A stretch of 7,779 bases of DNA. Source: Lachnospiraceae bacterium. GTDB taxonomy: Bacteria > Bacillota > Clostridia > Lachnospirales > Lachnospiraceae. The stretch's first letter is position 1; each line of letters starts with the position of its first letter. A model generated the notes under the pieces. It saw only the letters and a list, made by a program, of their open reading frames with translations. It was not told where the DNA came from and ran no database searches. The translations under genes were made by a program, and so were the position numbers. Below are positions 1 through 5,642 of this stretch, piece by piece. Location: NCBI GenBank assembly GCA_003488965.1, contig DNJW01000144.1, positions 583 to 8,361 of the forward strand, read 5' to 3'.

Positions 1-100
1 AATGCAGTATTATGTAAAGCTGAATAAGGCTGGCCGTAAGAAGATTCTGGAAATGATGGATGATTATGTACAGCTTGAAAAATATCAAATGAAAGAATAA
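1..100 (+). CDS. C-terminal fragment, possible PadR-type regulator
   Basis: Only the last 32 or so codons are present, read in the frame of position 2 and ending in TAA at 98-100. The upstream part lies outside the window. The visible tail begins YYVKLNKAGRKKILEMM. The order aromatic pair, then a K/R-x-L-x-x-x-G-R turn, then a long charged helix resembles the wing and start of the C-terminal dimerisation helix of PadR/MarR-like winged-helix regulators. That family match is inference from a very short stretch. The stop codon is only 20 bp before the glf start, so the two genes could be co-transcribed. Any short protein with a charged C-terminal helix could look like this, so the name is tentative, though the reading frame itself is convincing. 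Confidence 0.45.
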   Translation, partial: MQYYVKLNKAGRKKILEMMDDYVQLEKYQMKE

Positions 101-120
101 AACGGGAAAGGGTTATATTC

Positions 121-1230
121 ATGCATTATGATTATCTGATTGTAGGAGCCGGATTATTCGGGGCTGTTTTTGCATGTGAAATGAAAAAGAAAGGCAGACG
201 ATGCCTCGTAATTGACAGACGGAAGCATATTGGGGGAAACATTTATACGGAAAAAACCTTGGACATTCAGGTACATGTATATGGGGCACATATTTTTCAT
301 ACATCGGACAAGCGGGTATGGGAATATATTAACCGTTATGCCGAGTTTAACCGTTTTGTCAATTCTCCCGTGGCAGTGTATGGGGATGAACTGTACAATC
401 TGCCTTTTAATATGAATACCTTCAGCCGGATGTGGGGCATTAAAACGCCGGAGCAGGCAAAGGCAAAAATCGAAGAGCAGATACGGGAGCTGAATATTTC
501 ACAACCCCAGAATCTTGAGGAGCAGGCATTATCCTTGGCGGGTAAGGATGTATATGAGAAGCTGATAAAAGGATATACGGAGAAGCAGTGGGGACGTCCC
601 TGCAGAGAGCTTCCGGCCTTTATTATCAAGCGTGTGCCGCTTCGTTTTACTTTTGACAACAATTATTTTAATGATTTATATCAGGGAGTTCCTATTGGCG
701 GTTATACAGCAATTGTAGAAAAGATGCTGGAAGGGATAGAAGTGCGTACCGGTACAGCATATAAAGATTTTTTGGAAGGGTGTAAAGACGGCAGTACCAG
801 CTATGGCAAAGTGGTTTACACAGGCATGATTGATGAGTATTTTGACTATAAACTGGGAGTTTTGGAATACCGTTCCCTCAGGTTTGAACAGGAACAGATG
901 CCGGAATGTGATAATTATCAGGGGAATGCGGTGATAAACTATACGGAACGCAGTGTGCCTTACACCAGAATTATAGAGCATAAGCATTTTGAGTTCGGTA
1001 CTCAGCCGGGAACCGTAATTACCAGAGAATATCCGGCGAAATGGAAGCCCGGCGATGAACCTTATTATCCGGTAAACGACGAACGCAATGAAAAGCTGTT
1101 TCAGGAATATGTTAAACTGGCCAAGAAGGAAGACAATGTTCTCTTTGGCGGCAGGCTGGGGCAGTATAAATATTACGATATGGATAAGGTGATTGCCGCA
1201 GCGCTGGATATGGCAGGCGCAGAGATGTAG
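121..1230 (+). CDS. glf: UDP-galactopyranose mutase
   Basis: This flavoenzyme interconverts UDP-galactopyranose and UDP-galactofuranose in the cytoplasm, supplying the galactofuranose donor for surface polysaccharides. The 369-aa length is normal for the bacterial family. Visible features are the FAD-binding GxGxxG at residues 9-14 with the acidic D32 after the second strand, GGN at 38-40, YGAHIFHT at 54-61, GYTEKQWG at 151-158, and the RVPLRF segment (R171, R175). Also present are YTRIIEHKHFEFG around 281-293 (R283), REYP at 302-305, EPYYPV at 313-318 and GGRLGQYKYYDMD near 343-355. R175 and R283 probably correspond to the two arginines that bind the UDP-sugar phosphates in characterised mutases. 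The start is set by the purine-rich GGGAAAGGG at 104-112. No frameshift or missing motif is seen. A terminator follows 13 bp after the stop. No glycosyltransferase neighbour is visible in the window. Confidence 0.97.
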   Translation: MHYDYLIVGAGLFGAVFACEMKKKGRRCLVIDRRKHIGGNIYTEKTLDIQVHVYGAHIFHTSDKRVWEYINRYAEFNRFVNSPVAVYGDELYNLPFNMNTFSRMWGIKTPEQAKAKIEEQIRELNISQPQNLEEQALSLAGKDVYEKLIKGYTEKQWGRPCRELPAFIIKRVPLRFTFDNNYFNDLYQGVPIGGYTAIVEKMLEGIEVRTGTAYKDFLEGCKDGSTSYGKVVYTGMIDEYFDYKLGVLEYRSLRFEQEQMPECDNYQGNAVINYTERSVPYTRIIEHKHFEFGTQPGTVITREYPAKWKPGDEPYYPVNDERNEKLFQEYVKLAKKEDNVLFGGRLGQYKYYDMDKVIAAALDMAGAEM

Positions 1231-1243
1231 TATATAGGTAAAT

Positions 1244-1301
1244 AAAAAATCCTTCAGGAAACTGCAATGCTGCCAAGCATCGGTTCCGGGAAGGATTTTT
1301 T
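1244..1301. terminator. bidirectional intrinsic terminator
   Basis: A 12-bp perfect outer stem pairs 1244-1255 (AAAAAATCCTTC) with 1290-1301 (GAAGGATTTTTT). Inside it, GGAA (1257-1260) can pair with TTCC (1284-1287), and ATGCT (1267-1271) with AGCAT (1276-1280). An A-run opens the left arm and a T-run closes the right arm, so transcripts from either strand end in a U-run. It lies between the convergent glf and FliD-like genes and probably terminates both. Confidence 0.9.
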
Positions 1302-1336
1302 GATGGATTTATCTGACTGCCAGTAAAATACACTGA

Positions 1337-2644
1337 TTAACAGTAGTAGTTAAAAAACATTCCGCTGAATGCGCTGGTAATGTAAGGGGTGAAGTAATTT
1401 TTGCCGGGATTTTTATAGGCAATAATTGTCTTGTCAACATATTCCATGGGGTTTAATGAAATCTGATCCATTTTGCGTACCAACGTATTGGCAAAATCCC
1501 GGATAGAAGCAAAGTCTTCCTTGGCGTATTCGGACAAAGCTGCTTTTTTCAGTTCGTTTTTATCAATTTCCAAAGTGCCGTTTTCCTGTATATTTAAACC
1601 GATAATGTTCAGCTGGCTGCGGTACCGGTTGGAAATAGCTCCCATTTCCCGGACAAGCCGCTGGCTGCCTGCAAAATTATCCCGATAGGATGCGGCAGTC
1701 TGGATAAAGTTATTGTAACCCTGCGTCAAGGTACTGATATTTTCTGTTAAGGATTCCACATCTGTCTTGAGGCCGAAGGTTACGCTCTCGCCTTCCATGG
1801 GGCTAATCCCGTTGAGGGTCACGTCAAACAGATTGTCAATTGTAAACCGGTTGGAGGCCGAAGTATGCATCTCGCCGTTTAATGTAAATTTGGCATTAGA
1901 TGCGGGACGGGCCAGAAAATCCAAGCCGAAATAATCTACCGAGCCAGGGCGTTTGCTGGTACGGTTATCGGAAACGGTAAAGAGAGCGGAATCCTTATTC
2001 TTTGTCCCTTCTGCAACGGACAGAATCCGAAGGGCGGAGTTGCCTTTTCCGTCTTCTAAAACGTCTGCGCGAAGACCGATTTCCGCAGTGCTGATTAGTT
2101 TGGCCAGCCGGTCGTGAATATCCCTGTTGGTTTCCCCTTCGCGTATATTATATTGAAATTCATAATTCAAATCGTTAATCACTACATCAAAGGAATAAGT
2201 GTCGGGCGGCAGTTCCGGTTTGGTGTTGGGAAGAAATGTTCCCAAGTTAACCTGCCCTGAAGCAAGGGAATGAACCTCCATGCTGTAGGTAGGAACCTCC
2301 GGGTTTTCGGACTGCTCTCCGATATAATTTACCGATATAATATCCTCGTTGCTGGAATAGGAAGCTTTCTTGTTCAGTATTTTTTCCTCGTCCAGGCCGC
2401 CTAAGGAAGCGATGATATTGCGCAGCTGTCTGGCATCTTCCTTGATTCCGACTGCAAAACTTTTGGATGCCCTGCTGGTATCCAGTTTATATAAGGGTGA
2501 TTCCTTGTTCAGCTTCACAATAGTATTGTATATATTGCGCAGCTCGCTCTTTTTATGGGTATCATAGCGGGTTGAAGCCTTTGGGCTGTAGGTTGTCATA
2601 TAATAATTATAGACATTATTAAGAATAGCATTATTGTATGCCAT
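1337..2644 (-). CDS. orphan FliD-like (flagellar cap-like) protein
   Basis: This 435-aa protein has the middle and C-terminal character of the flagellar cap FliD. A beta-rich region at about 104-230 contains EVHSLASGQVNLGTF, then the pattern SFDVVIN...REGETNRDIHDRLAKLIS and ADVLEDGKGNSALRILS. A second FliD-type stretch at about 247-315 runs from ASNAKFTLNG through NLFDVTLNGI to NISTLTQGYNNFI. The segment LNIIGLNIQENGTLEIDKNEL (about 345-364) resembles the FliD C-terminal module. The usual FliD N-terminus (GLASGLDT-type) is absent. It is replaced by a Tyr/Asn-rich start (NVYNYYMTTY) and helices. The protein ends FFNYYC, aromatic with a terminal cysteine. There is no signal peptide or membrane helix. 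The start is placed at ATG 2644 because AGGAGGGGG precedes it by a few bases; an in-frame ATG 39 bp upstream lacks this. No other flagellar gene is in the window, so a flagellar role is doubtful. An envelope or secreted structural role is a guess. Confidence 0.75.
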   Translation of the reverse strand: MAYNNAILNNVYNYYMTTYSPKASTRYDTHKKSELRNIYNTIVKLNKESPLYKLDTSRASKSFAVGIKEDARQLRNIIASLGGLDEEKILNKKASYSSNEDIISVNYIGEQSENPEVPTYSMEVHSLASGQVNLGTFLPNTKPELPPDTYSFDVVINDLNYEFQYNIREGETNRDIHDRLAKLISTAEIGLRADVLEDGKGNSALRILSVAEGTKNKDSALFTVSDNRTSKRPGSVDYFGLDFLARPASNAKFTLNGEMHTSASNRFTIDNLFDVTLNGISPMEGESVTFGLKTDVESLTENISTLTQGYNNFIQTAASYRDNFAGSQRLVREMGAISNRYRSQLNIIGLNIQENGTLEIDKNELKKAALSEYAKEDFASIRDFANTLVRKMDQISLNPMEYVDKTIIAYKNPGKNYFTPYITSAFSGMFFNYYC

Positions 2645-2667
2645 ATATCCCCCTCCTTTCTTCCATG

Positions 2668-2701
2668 AAAAATACATCCGCAAGAATCTGTTCCTGCGCG
2701 G
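2668..2701 (-). promoter_or_regulatory. possible leader hairpin before the FliD-like gene
   Basis: On the minus strand, CCGC (2701-2698) can pair with GCGG (2681-2678), and AGGAA (2695-2691) with TTCTT (2686-2682). This leaves a two-base bulge (2697-2696) and a four-base loop. A run of five T follows a few bases downstream (2672-2668), and the gene's ribosome binding site lies just beyond. The shape is that of a weak intrinsic terminator inside the predicted 5' leader, so attenuation is possible. The stem is short and bulged, so it may be fortuitous. Confidence 0.25.
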
Positions 2702-2742
2702 CTGTCAAATAAAACTGCCATGTATAGGGTATGATTAGATAT

Positions 2743-2751
2743 ATTATATCA
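2743..2751 (-). promoter_or_regulatory. extended -10 promoter for the FliD-like gene
   Basis: On the minus strand the sequence reads TGATATAAT: a perfect TATAAT (2748-2743) preceded by the extended -10 TG (2751-2750). No good -35 is seen at the expected distance, which is common for extended -10 sites. Transcription would begin near 2736, giving a leader of about 90 nt. A perfect TTGACA on the same strand at 2708-2703 has no matching -10 at 16-18 bp and is probably unrelated. Confidence 0.6.
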
Positions 2752-2852
2752 TATTTATCGGAATAAAAAAGGGGAAAAATAACAAAAATCGGAAAGAAAA
2801 TATGGGAATTTAGTACTTCTCGTTTTGTGTCGTGTTCTTTTCGGGCACGGTA

Positions 2853-2861
2853 TGGTACTAT
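2853..2861 (+). promoter_or_regulatory. extended -10 promoter for the XRE-PH gene
   Basis: TGGTACTAT contains TACTAT (2856-2861) with the extended TG at 2853-2854. The -35 region 17 bp upstream (TGTTCT, 2833-2838) is weak. Transcription would start near 2868, immediately before the AGGAGGG ribosome binding site (2872-2878), giving a very short leader of under 20 nt. The intergenic stretch 2752-2852 between the two divergent promoters is AT-rich and holds no gene. Confidence 0.5.
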
Positions 2862-2885
2862 TTTTTTAGACAGGAGGGCTTTTGG

Positions 2886-3815
2886 ATGGATCAGCAGCGG
2901 ATTGGAAGATGGATAGCCTTTTTACGAAAAGAACAGAAATTAACGCAGGAACAGCTTGCCGAACGCCTTGGTGTGAGCAACCGAAGTGTGTCCAGATGGG
3001 AAAATGGACGGGGGATGCCCGATTTTCCGTTGCTATGGGATATTTCCAGGGAATTGAATGTGAGCGTTGCGGAACTGTTAAACGGAGAAAGGGCAGAGGA
3101 GGATGTGAGGACTGCCGATGGTATAGAGGTACTTCTGATCTGGGCGGAGCGGGAAAAACAGTACAGAACAAAGAAATTAGGAAAATATTTCGGGGCAGGA
3201 ATGTTTTGCCTGCTGCTGGCTCTTGGACAGGCGCAGTTTGAGATAGCGGGCCTGTTGTTTCCCAAAATACCGGCAGAATGGATGACCGGGCTTTTGGCTG
3301 GGGCGGGGATATGGCTGGAGATACTTGGTTTCTCCTGCAACCGGGAAAAGAATATGCTGACCAGGAAGGAAGTGGAGCTGTTATCTAAGAATGGAGGGAT
3401 TGTAAAAATGAAAAAAGCACAGGAAATGTTACAATTTGCACAAAAGTACCGGACGGCGGAGCAAAAATGCCATAGAGCTGCCTTTGCGGAACTGGAGAAA
3501 GAGCTGCAGGAAGACGAACAGGCGGTTTTTTCGGCAGTAGGAGACAGCTATGCCAGAAATGAGCTGCCGATGATGTGGTATGCGGTTCTGGCAATAACGG
3601 AAACGAGAATTTTGATTGGCGGACAGAGAATGAAGGGAATGATTATGGTGCGCTATGAAGTGGAAAGCTTTTTGCTTTCCGATTATTACGGAGCGAAGCA
3701 ATCGGGAGCATCGGTGATAATCCAGACTGCCCAAGGAGAGCTGAAGCTGGAAGAGGGCAATCCCGGTGTTGCTGCAGACATCGTAAAGGAAATGCAAAGA
3801 ATTATAGGAAAATAA
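2886..3815 (+). CDS. XRE-type HTH membrane protein with PH-like C-terminus
   Basis: This 309-aa protein has three parts. Residues 7-60 are a classic XRE/Cro-cI helix-turn-helix (LRKEQKLTQEQLAERLGV, recognition helix near SNRSVSRWENG at 31-41), which should bind DNA. Residues about 99-125 and 130-150 are two hydrophobic segments, likely membrane-spanning, with charged residues on both sides. Residues about 205-309 (AVLAITETRILIGG, VESFLLSDYYGA, ASVIIQTAQGELKLEEGN, then a C-terminal helix) resemble a bacterial PH-like domain; this is pattern recognition only. With two membrane segments, both the HTH and the PH-like part would be cytoplasmic. The start at ATG 2886 is chosen for AGGAGGG eight bases upstream; an in-frame codon at 2832 lies in the promoter region. 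It is divergent from the FliD-like gene, which makes that gene a natural candidate target. Membrane-tethered XRE regulators are common in Clostridia, but the ligand is unknown. Confidence 0.85.
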   Translation: MDQQRIGRWIAFLRKEQKLTQEQLAERLGVSNRSVSRWENGRGMPDFPLLWDISRELNVSVAELLNGERAEEDVRTADGIEVLLIWAEREKQYRTKKLGKYFGAGMFCLLLALGQAQFEIAGLLFPKIPAEWMTGLLAGAGIWLEILGFSCNREKNMLTRKEVELLSKNGGIVKMKKAQEMLQFAQKYRTAEQKCHRAAFAELEKELQEDEQAVFSAVGDSYARNELPMMWYAVLAITETRILIGGQRMKGMIMVRYEVESFLLSDYYGAKQSGASVIIQTAQGELKLEEGNPGVAADIVKEMQRIIGK

Positions 3816-3831
3816 GAAGGCCGGGGGATGC

Positions 3832-3919
3832 ATTTTTTGCCTGTACGGGCTGGGCTGCTGTTTATACAGACGTAACAGTGCTGCCTTGTATGTTTCTCCT
3901 GCCCGTATAGGCAAAAAAT
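3832..3919. repeat. 88-bp imperfect palindrome with T-run on the wrong side
   Basis: Arms of 19 bp (3832-3850 and 3901-3919) are inverted repeats, differing at a single position that allows G-U pairing in RNA. The 50-bp centre contains smaller inverted repeats such as CTGT/ACAG around CTGTTTATACAG, and CTGTT/AACAG. The T-run opens the left arm and the A-run closes the right arm on both strands. A transcript therefore ends the stem with A, not U, which is opposite to a normal intrinsic terminator. It starts 16 bp after the XRE-PH stop and ends 14 bp before the -35 of the rpmG promoter. It could protect an mRNA 3' end, act as a processed structure, or be a small palindromic repeat element. No coding capacity is seen. 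Confidence 0.7.
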
Positions 3920-3933
3920 ATTGCAAAAATCAG

Positions 3934-3962
3934 TTGACGAAGGGCACAACTTATGGTATTGT
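3934..3962 (+). promoter_or_regulatory. sigma-A promoter for the rpmG-secE-nusG operon
   Basis: TTGACG at 3934-3939 and TATTGT at 3957-3962 are separated by 17 bp, and the -10 is extended by TG at 3954-3955. Transcription would start near 3969, about 50 nt before the rpmG start. The rpmG ribosome binding site is GGAGGG at 4008-4013. No strong promoter was seen between rpmG, secE and nusG, so these three genes are likely co-transcribed from here. Confidence 0.75.
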
Positions 3963-4020
3963 TATGACACAAGATTTTAATAGGTCTTTTTTTTATGCTC
4001 AAAAATTGGAGGGAAAATAA

Positions 4021-4170
4021 ATGCGTACGAGAATTACTTTAGCATGTACAGAGTGCAAACAGCGTAACTACAATACAACAAAAGACAAGAAGGCACATCC
4101 GGAAAGGATGGAGACAAGGAAATACTGCAAATTCTGCAGGAAACATACACTGCATAAGGAAACAAAATAG
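4021..4170 (+). CDS. rpmG: 50S ribosomal protein L33
   Basis: This is a 49-aa protein of the large ribosomal subunit, beginning [19 protein letters not shown] and ending in a basic tail. Two CxxC pairs (C9/C12 and C36/C39) form the zinc-binding version of L33, as opposed to the cysteine-free version that many bacteria use under zinc limitation. The length is normal for L33. The start has GGAGGG seven to eight bases upstream. It is the first gene of the rpmG-secE-nusG group, an order conserved in Firmicutes, and lies 32 bp before secE. No tRNA-Trp gene is present in the short gaps around it. Confidence 0.96.
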   Translation: MRTRITLACTECKQRNYNTTKDKKAHPERMETRKYCKFCRKHTLHKETK

Positions 4171-4202
4171 GACTGGTCTGCAGTTGCTGAAAGGAGTAGC
4201 AC

Positions 4203-4412
4203 ATGGGAGGTTCCACAAAGACAGATAAGACACCGAAACCAAGCTTTTTTAAAGGTGTTAAAACGGAATTTAAGAAGATTGCCTGGCCGGACAAGGATTC
4301 GCTTTTGAAACAGTCCGTTGCGGTTGTCTGCATCTCGGTTGTGGCAGGAGCAATTATTGCAGTATTGGATTTTCTGTTCCAGTACGGCATAGATTTCTTG
4401 ACAACGTTGTAG
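4203..4412 (+). CDS. secE: preprotein translocase subunit SecE
   Basis: This 69-aa protein is the short, single-span form of SecE typical of Gram-positive bacteria. SecE clamps the SecY channel in the cytoplasmic membrane. A polar N-terminus leads to the conserved amphipathic helix with FFKGVKTEFKKIAWPD (residues 15-30, including the W-P pair at 28-29). One hydrophobic membrane helix follows at about 38-60. The start is supported by AAGGAG ending seven bases upstream. It lies between rpmG and nusG, 15 bp before nusG, the standard order that couples secretion and transcription genes in one operon. Confidence 0.96.
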   Translation: MGGSTKTDKTPKPSFFKGVKTEFKKIAWPDKDSLLKQSVAVVCISVVAGAIIAVLDFLFQYGIDFLTTL

Positions 4413-4427
4413 AGTGAGGGTGAATAA

Positions 4428-4946
4428 ATGGCAGAGGCAAACTGGTATGTAGTGCATACCTATTCCGGATATGAAAACAAAGTCAAAGCCAATATTGAAA
4501 AGACAATCGAGAACAGGCATCTGGAGGAGGAAATCCTCGAAGTCCGCGTTCCTATGCAGGATGTGGTAGAAATGAAAAACGGGGCAAAGAGAAATGTCCA
4601 GAAAAAACTGTTTCCGGGTTATGTCCTGATTAATATGGTAATGAATGACGATACATGGTATGTAGTCAGAAATACGAGAGGCGTTACCGGTTTTGTAGGG
4701 CCGGGAAGTAAGCCGGTGCCGCTTACAGAAGCTGAGATGAAGCCGTTAGGCATTAAAACGGAAAATATTACGGTTGATTTTGCCGAAGGCGATACCATTG
4801 CAGTTATTGCCGGTGTATGGAAGGATACGGTAGGCATGGTCCAGAGGATGGATTACGGAAAGCAGACGGCGACAATAAATGTGGATTTGTTCGGCAGGGA
4901 AACTCCTGTTGAAATAGGCTTTGCAGAAGTAAGGAAAATGAGCTGA
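4428..4946 (+). CDS. nusG: transcription termination/antitermination factor NusG
   Basis: NusG binds the RNA polymerase clamp through its N-terminal NGN domain and contacts ribosomal protein S10 or Rho through its KOW domain, affecting elongation, pausing and termination. The 172-aa length fits a standard bacterial NusG without an inserted domain. NGN motifs are WYVVHTYSGYENKVKANIE (6-24), KLFPGYVLINM (60-70) and VRNTRGVTGFVGPG (80-93). The KOW domain spans roughly 118-172 (FAEGDTIAVIAGVWKDTVG and a final FAEVRKM). The upstream purine stretch GAGTGAGGGTG is a weaker ribosome binding site than those of its neighbours, so translational coupling to secE is plausible. The stop is followed by a 180-bp gap before rplK. 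Confidence 0.97.
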   Translation: MAEANWYVVHTYSGYENKVKANIEKTIENRHLEEEILEVRVPMQDVVEMKNGAKRNVQKKLFPGYVLINMVMNDDTWYVVRNTRGVTGFVGPGSKPVPLTEAEMKPLGIKTENITVDFAEGDTIAVIAGVWKDTVGMVQRMDYGKQTATINVDLFGRETPVEIGFAEVRKMS

Positions 4947-4968
4947 GCCAATCAAAGTAACGGTATTT

Positions 4969-4995
4969 TTGCCGGATTTCCGGCTTAAATATAAA
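4969..4995 (+). promoter_or_regulatory. weak candidate promoter before rplK
   Basis: TTGCCG (4969-4974) and TATAAA (4990-4995) resemble -35 and -10 boxes, but the spacer is only 15 bp, shorter than optimal. The -35 overlaps a small hairpin (GCCGG 4971-4975 with CCGGC 4980-4984). If it is real, transcription would start near 5002 and the rplK leader would be about 125 nt. Read-through from nusG is an equally good explanation for rplK expression. Confidence 0.25.
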
Positions 4996-5004
4996 GAAGC
5001 AGCA

Positions 5005-5096
5005 GCGGATGCGCAGAAAGGTGTGTCTGCGGCGATATGTAAAGTTCCGGGAAGCGGCCGGAACAGTGGGAGCAGCGCCGGAACAGGCGGATGCGC
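5005..5096 (+). repeat. two copies of GCGGATGCGC in the nusG-rplK gap
   Basis: An exact 10-bp direct repeat occurs at 5005-5014 and 5087-5096. The second copy lies inside the candidate L1 element. A related short repeat, CCGGAACAG, occurs at 5058-5066 and 5078-5086, the second again inside the element. The leader thus looks partly duplicated, as if two versions of the hairpin existed. The core GGATGC also recurs in the rplA leader near 5604-5609. Confidence 0.6.
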
Positions 5097-5104
5097 CATA
5101 CCAC
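5066..5104 (+). promoter_or_regulatory. candidate L1-binding leader element before rplK
   Basis: The element begins GTGGGAG (5066-5072) and ends ATACCAC (5098-5104). GTGG pairs with CCAC. GCA (5072-5074) can pair with TGC (5092-5094), and CGCC (5076-5079) with GGCG (5086-5089), around a GGAACA loop. As I recall it, the base of the L1 stalk in bacterial 23S rRNA (helix 76) has the same two strands, GUGGGAG and AUACCAC. L1 is known to repress its own operon by binding a leader that mimics this rRNA. The element ends eight bases before the rplK ribosome binding site AGGAGG (5113-5118), so bound L1 could block initiation. The regulatory role is inference. Confidence 0.65.
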
Positions 5105-5126
5105 AATATTTTAGGAGGTAGCCAAA

Positions 5127-5552
5127 ATGGCAAAGAAAGTAGAAGGATACATCAAGTTACAGATTCCTGCCGGCAAAGCAACACCGGCTCCGCCAGTTGG
5201 TCCTGCACTTGGACAGCATGGTGTAAACATTGTTGAATTTACGAAGCAGTTCAACGCAAGAACGGCAGACAAGGGAGATACCATTATTCCTGTAGTGATT
5301 ACGGTATACGCAGACAGAAGTTTCAGTTTTGTTACAAAGACTCCTCCTGCTGCAGTACTTTTGAAAAAAGCATGCAACATTAAATCCGGTTCTGCAGTAC
5401 CGAACAAGACAAAGGTTGCAACGGTTTCAAAAGACAAGCTGAGAGAAATTGCAGAGATGAAGATGCCGGATTTAAATGCAGCATCTGTAGAAGCGGCGAT
5501 GAGCATGATTGCCGGTACTGCGAGAAGCATGGGAATTACGGTGGAAGAATAG
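5127..5552 (+). CDS. rplK: 50S ribosomal protein L11
   Basis: L11 binds the GTPase-associated region of 23S rRNA together with the L10-L12 stalk base and supports factor binding on the ribosome. The 141-aa product has the standard full length. The N-terminal domain shows [29 protein letters not shown] (7-35) with its proline-rich turn and PALG motif. The RNA-binding C-terminal domain starts near 70 ([12 protein letters not shown]) and includes the GTARSMGI segment at 130-137. The start at ATG 5127 has AGGAGG eight bases upstream. It is 90 bp before rplA, the normal L11-L1 pairing. A candidate L1 regulatory element sits immediately upstream. Confidence 0.98.
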   Translation: MAKKVEGYIKLQIPAGKATPAPPVGPALGQHGVNIVEFTKQFNARTADKGDTIIPVVITVYADRSFSFVTKTPPAAVLLKKACNIKSGSAVPNKTKVATVSKDKLREIAEMKMPDLNAASVEAAMSMIAGTARSMGITVEE

Positions 5553-5572
5553 GAATATAACAAAAATAAAAT

Positions 5573-5635
5573 TGGGAGACAGCAGCAGAAGGGAGAAAAG
5601 CCCGGATGCAGGGCTGCCGGTTGAACCATAGGAGG
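5573..5635 (+). promoter_or_regulatory. second candidate L1-binding element before rplA
   Basis: The rplK-rplA gap holds TGGGAG (5573-5578) and GGTTGAACCA (5619-5628). These recall the GUGGGAG and UUGAAAUACCAC strands of the 23S L1-stalk base, though less exactly than in the rplK leader; only TGG/CCA pair at the base. GCAGC (5582-5586) pairs with GCTGC (5613-5617). Inside that, AGCCC (5599-5603) can pair with GGGCT (5611-5615), or GGG (5591-5593) with CCC (5601-5603), so exclusive folds are possible. The element runs straight into the rplA ribosome binding site AGGAGG (5630-5635), well placed to occlude it. L1 binding here is inference. Confidence 0.5.
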
Positions 5636-5642
5636 ATTAGAA

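Noticed and set aside
2703..2708. Perfect TTGACA on the minus strand before the FliD-like gene.
   Set aside because: No -10-like hexamer lies 16-18 bp downstream; the nearest T-rich match is about 27 bp away.
2882..3241. A 119-codon open frame on the plus strand overlapping the XRE-PH gene start.
   Set aside because: It overlaps in another frame with a Cys/Arg/Gly-rich, non-protein-like composition, while the XRE frame has a clear HTH and a well-placed ribosome binding site.
4171..4202. Checked for a tRNA-Trp gene or other RNA near secE, as found in some bacteria.
   Set aside because: The gap is only 32 bp and contains just the secE ribosome binding site.
5111..5629. A 172-codon open frame on the minus strand across rplK.
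   Set aside because: It is an antisense shadow of rplK and its leader, with no ribosome binding site and no recognisable domain.
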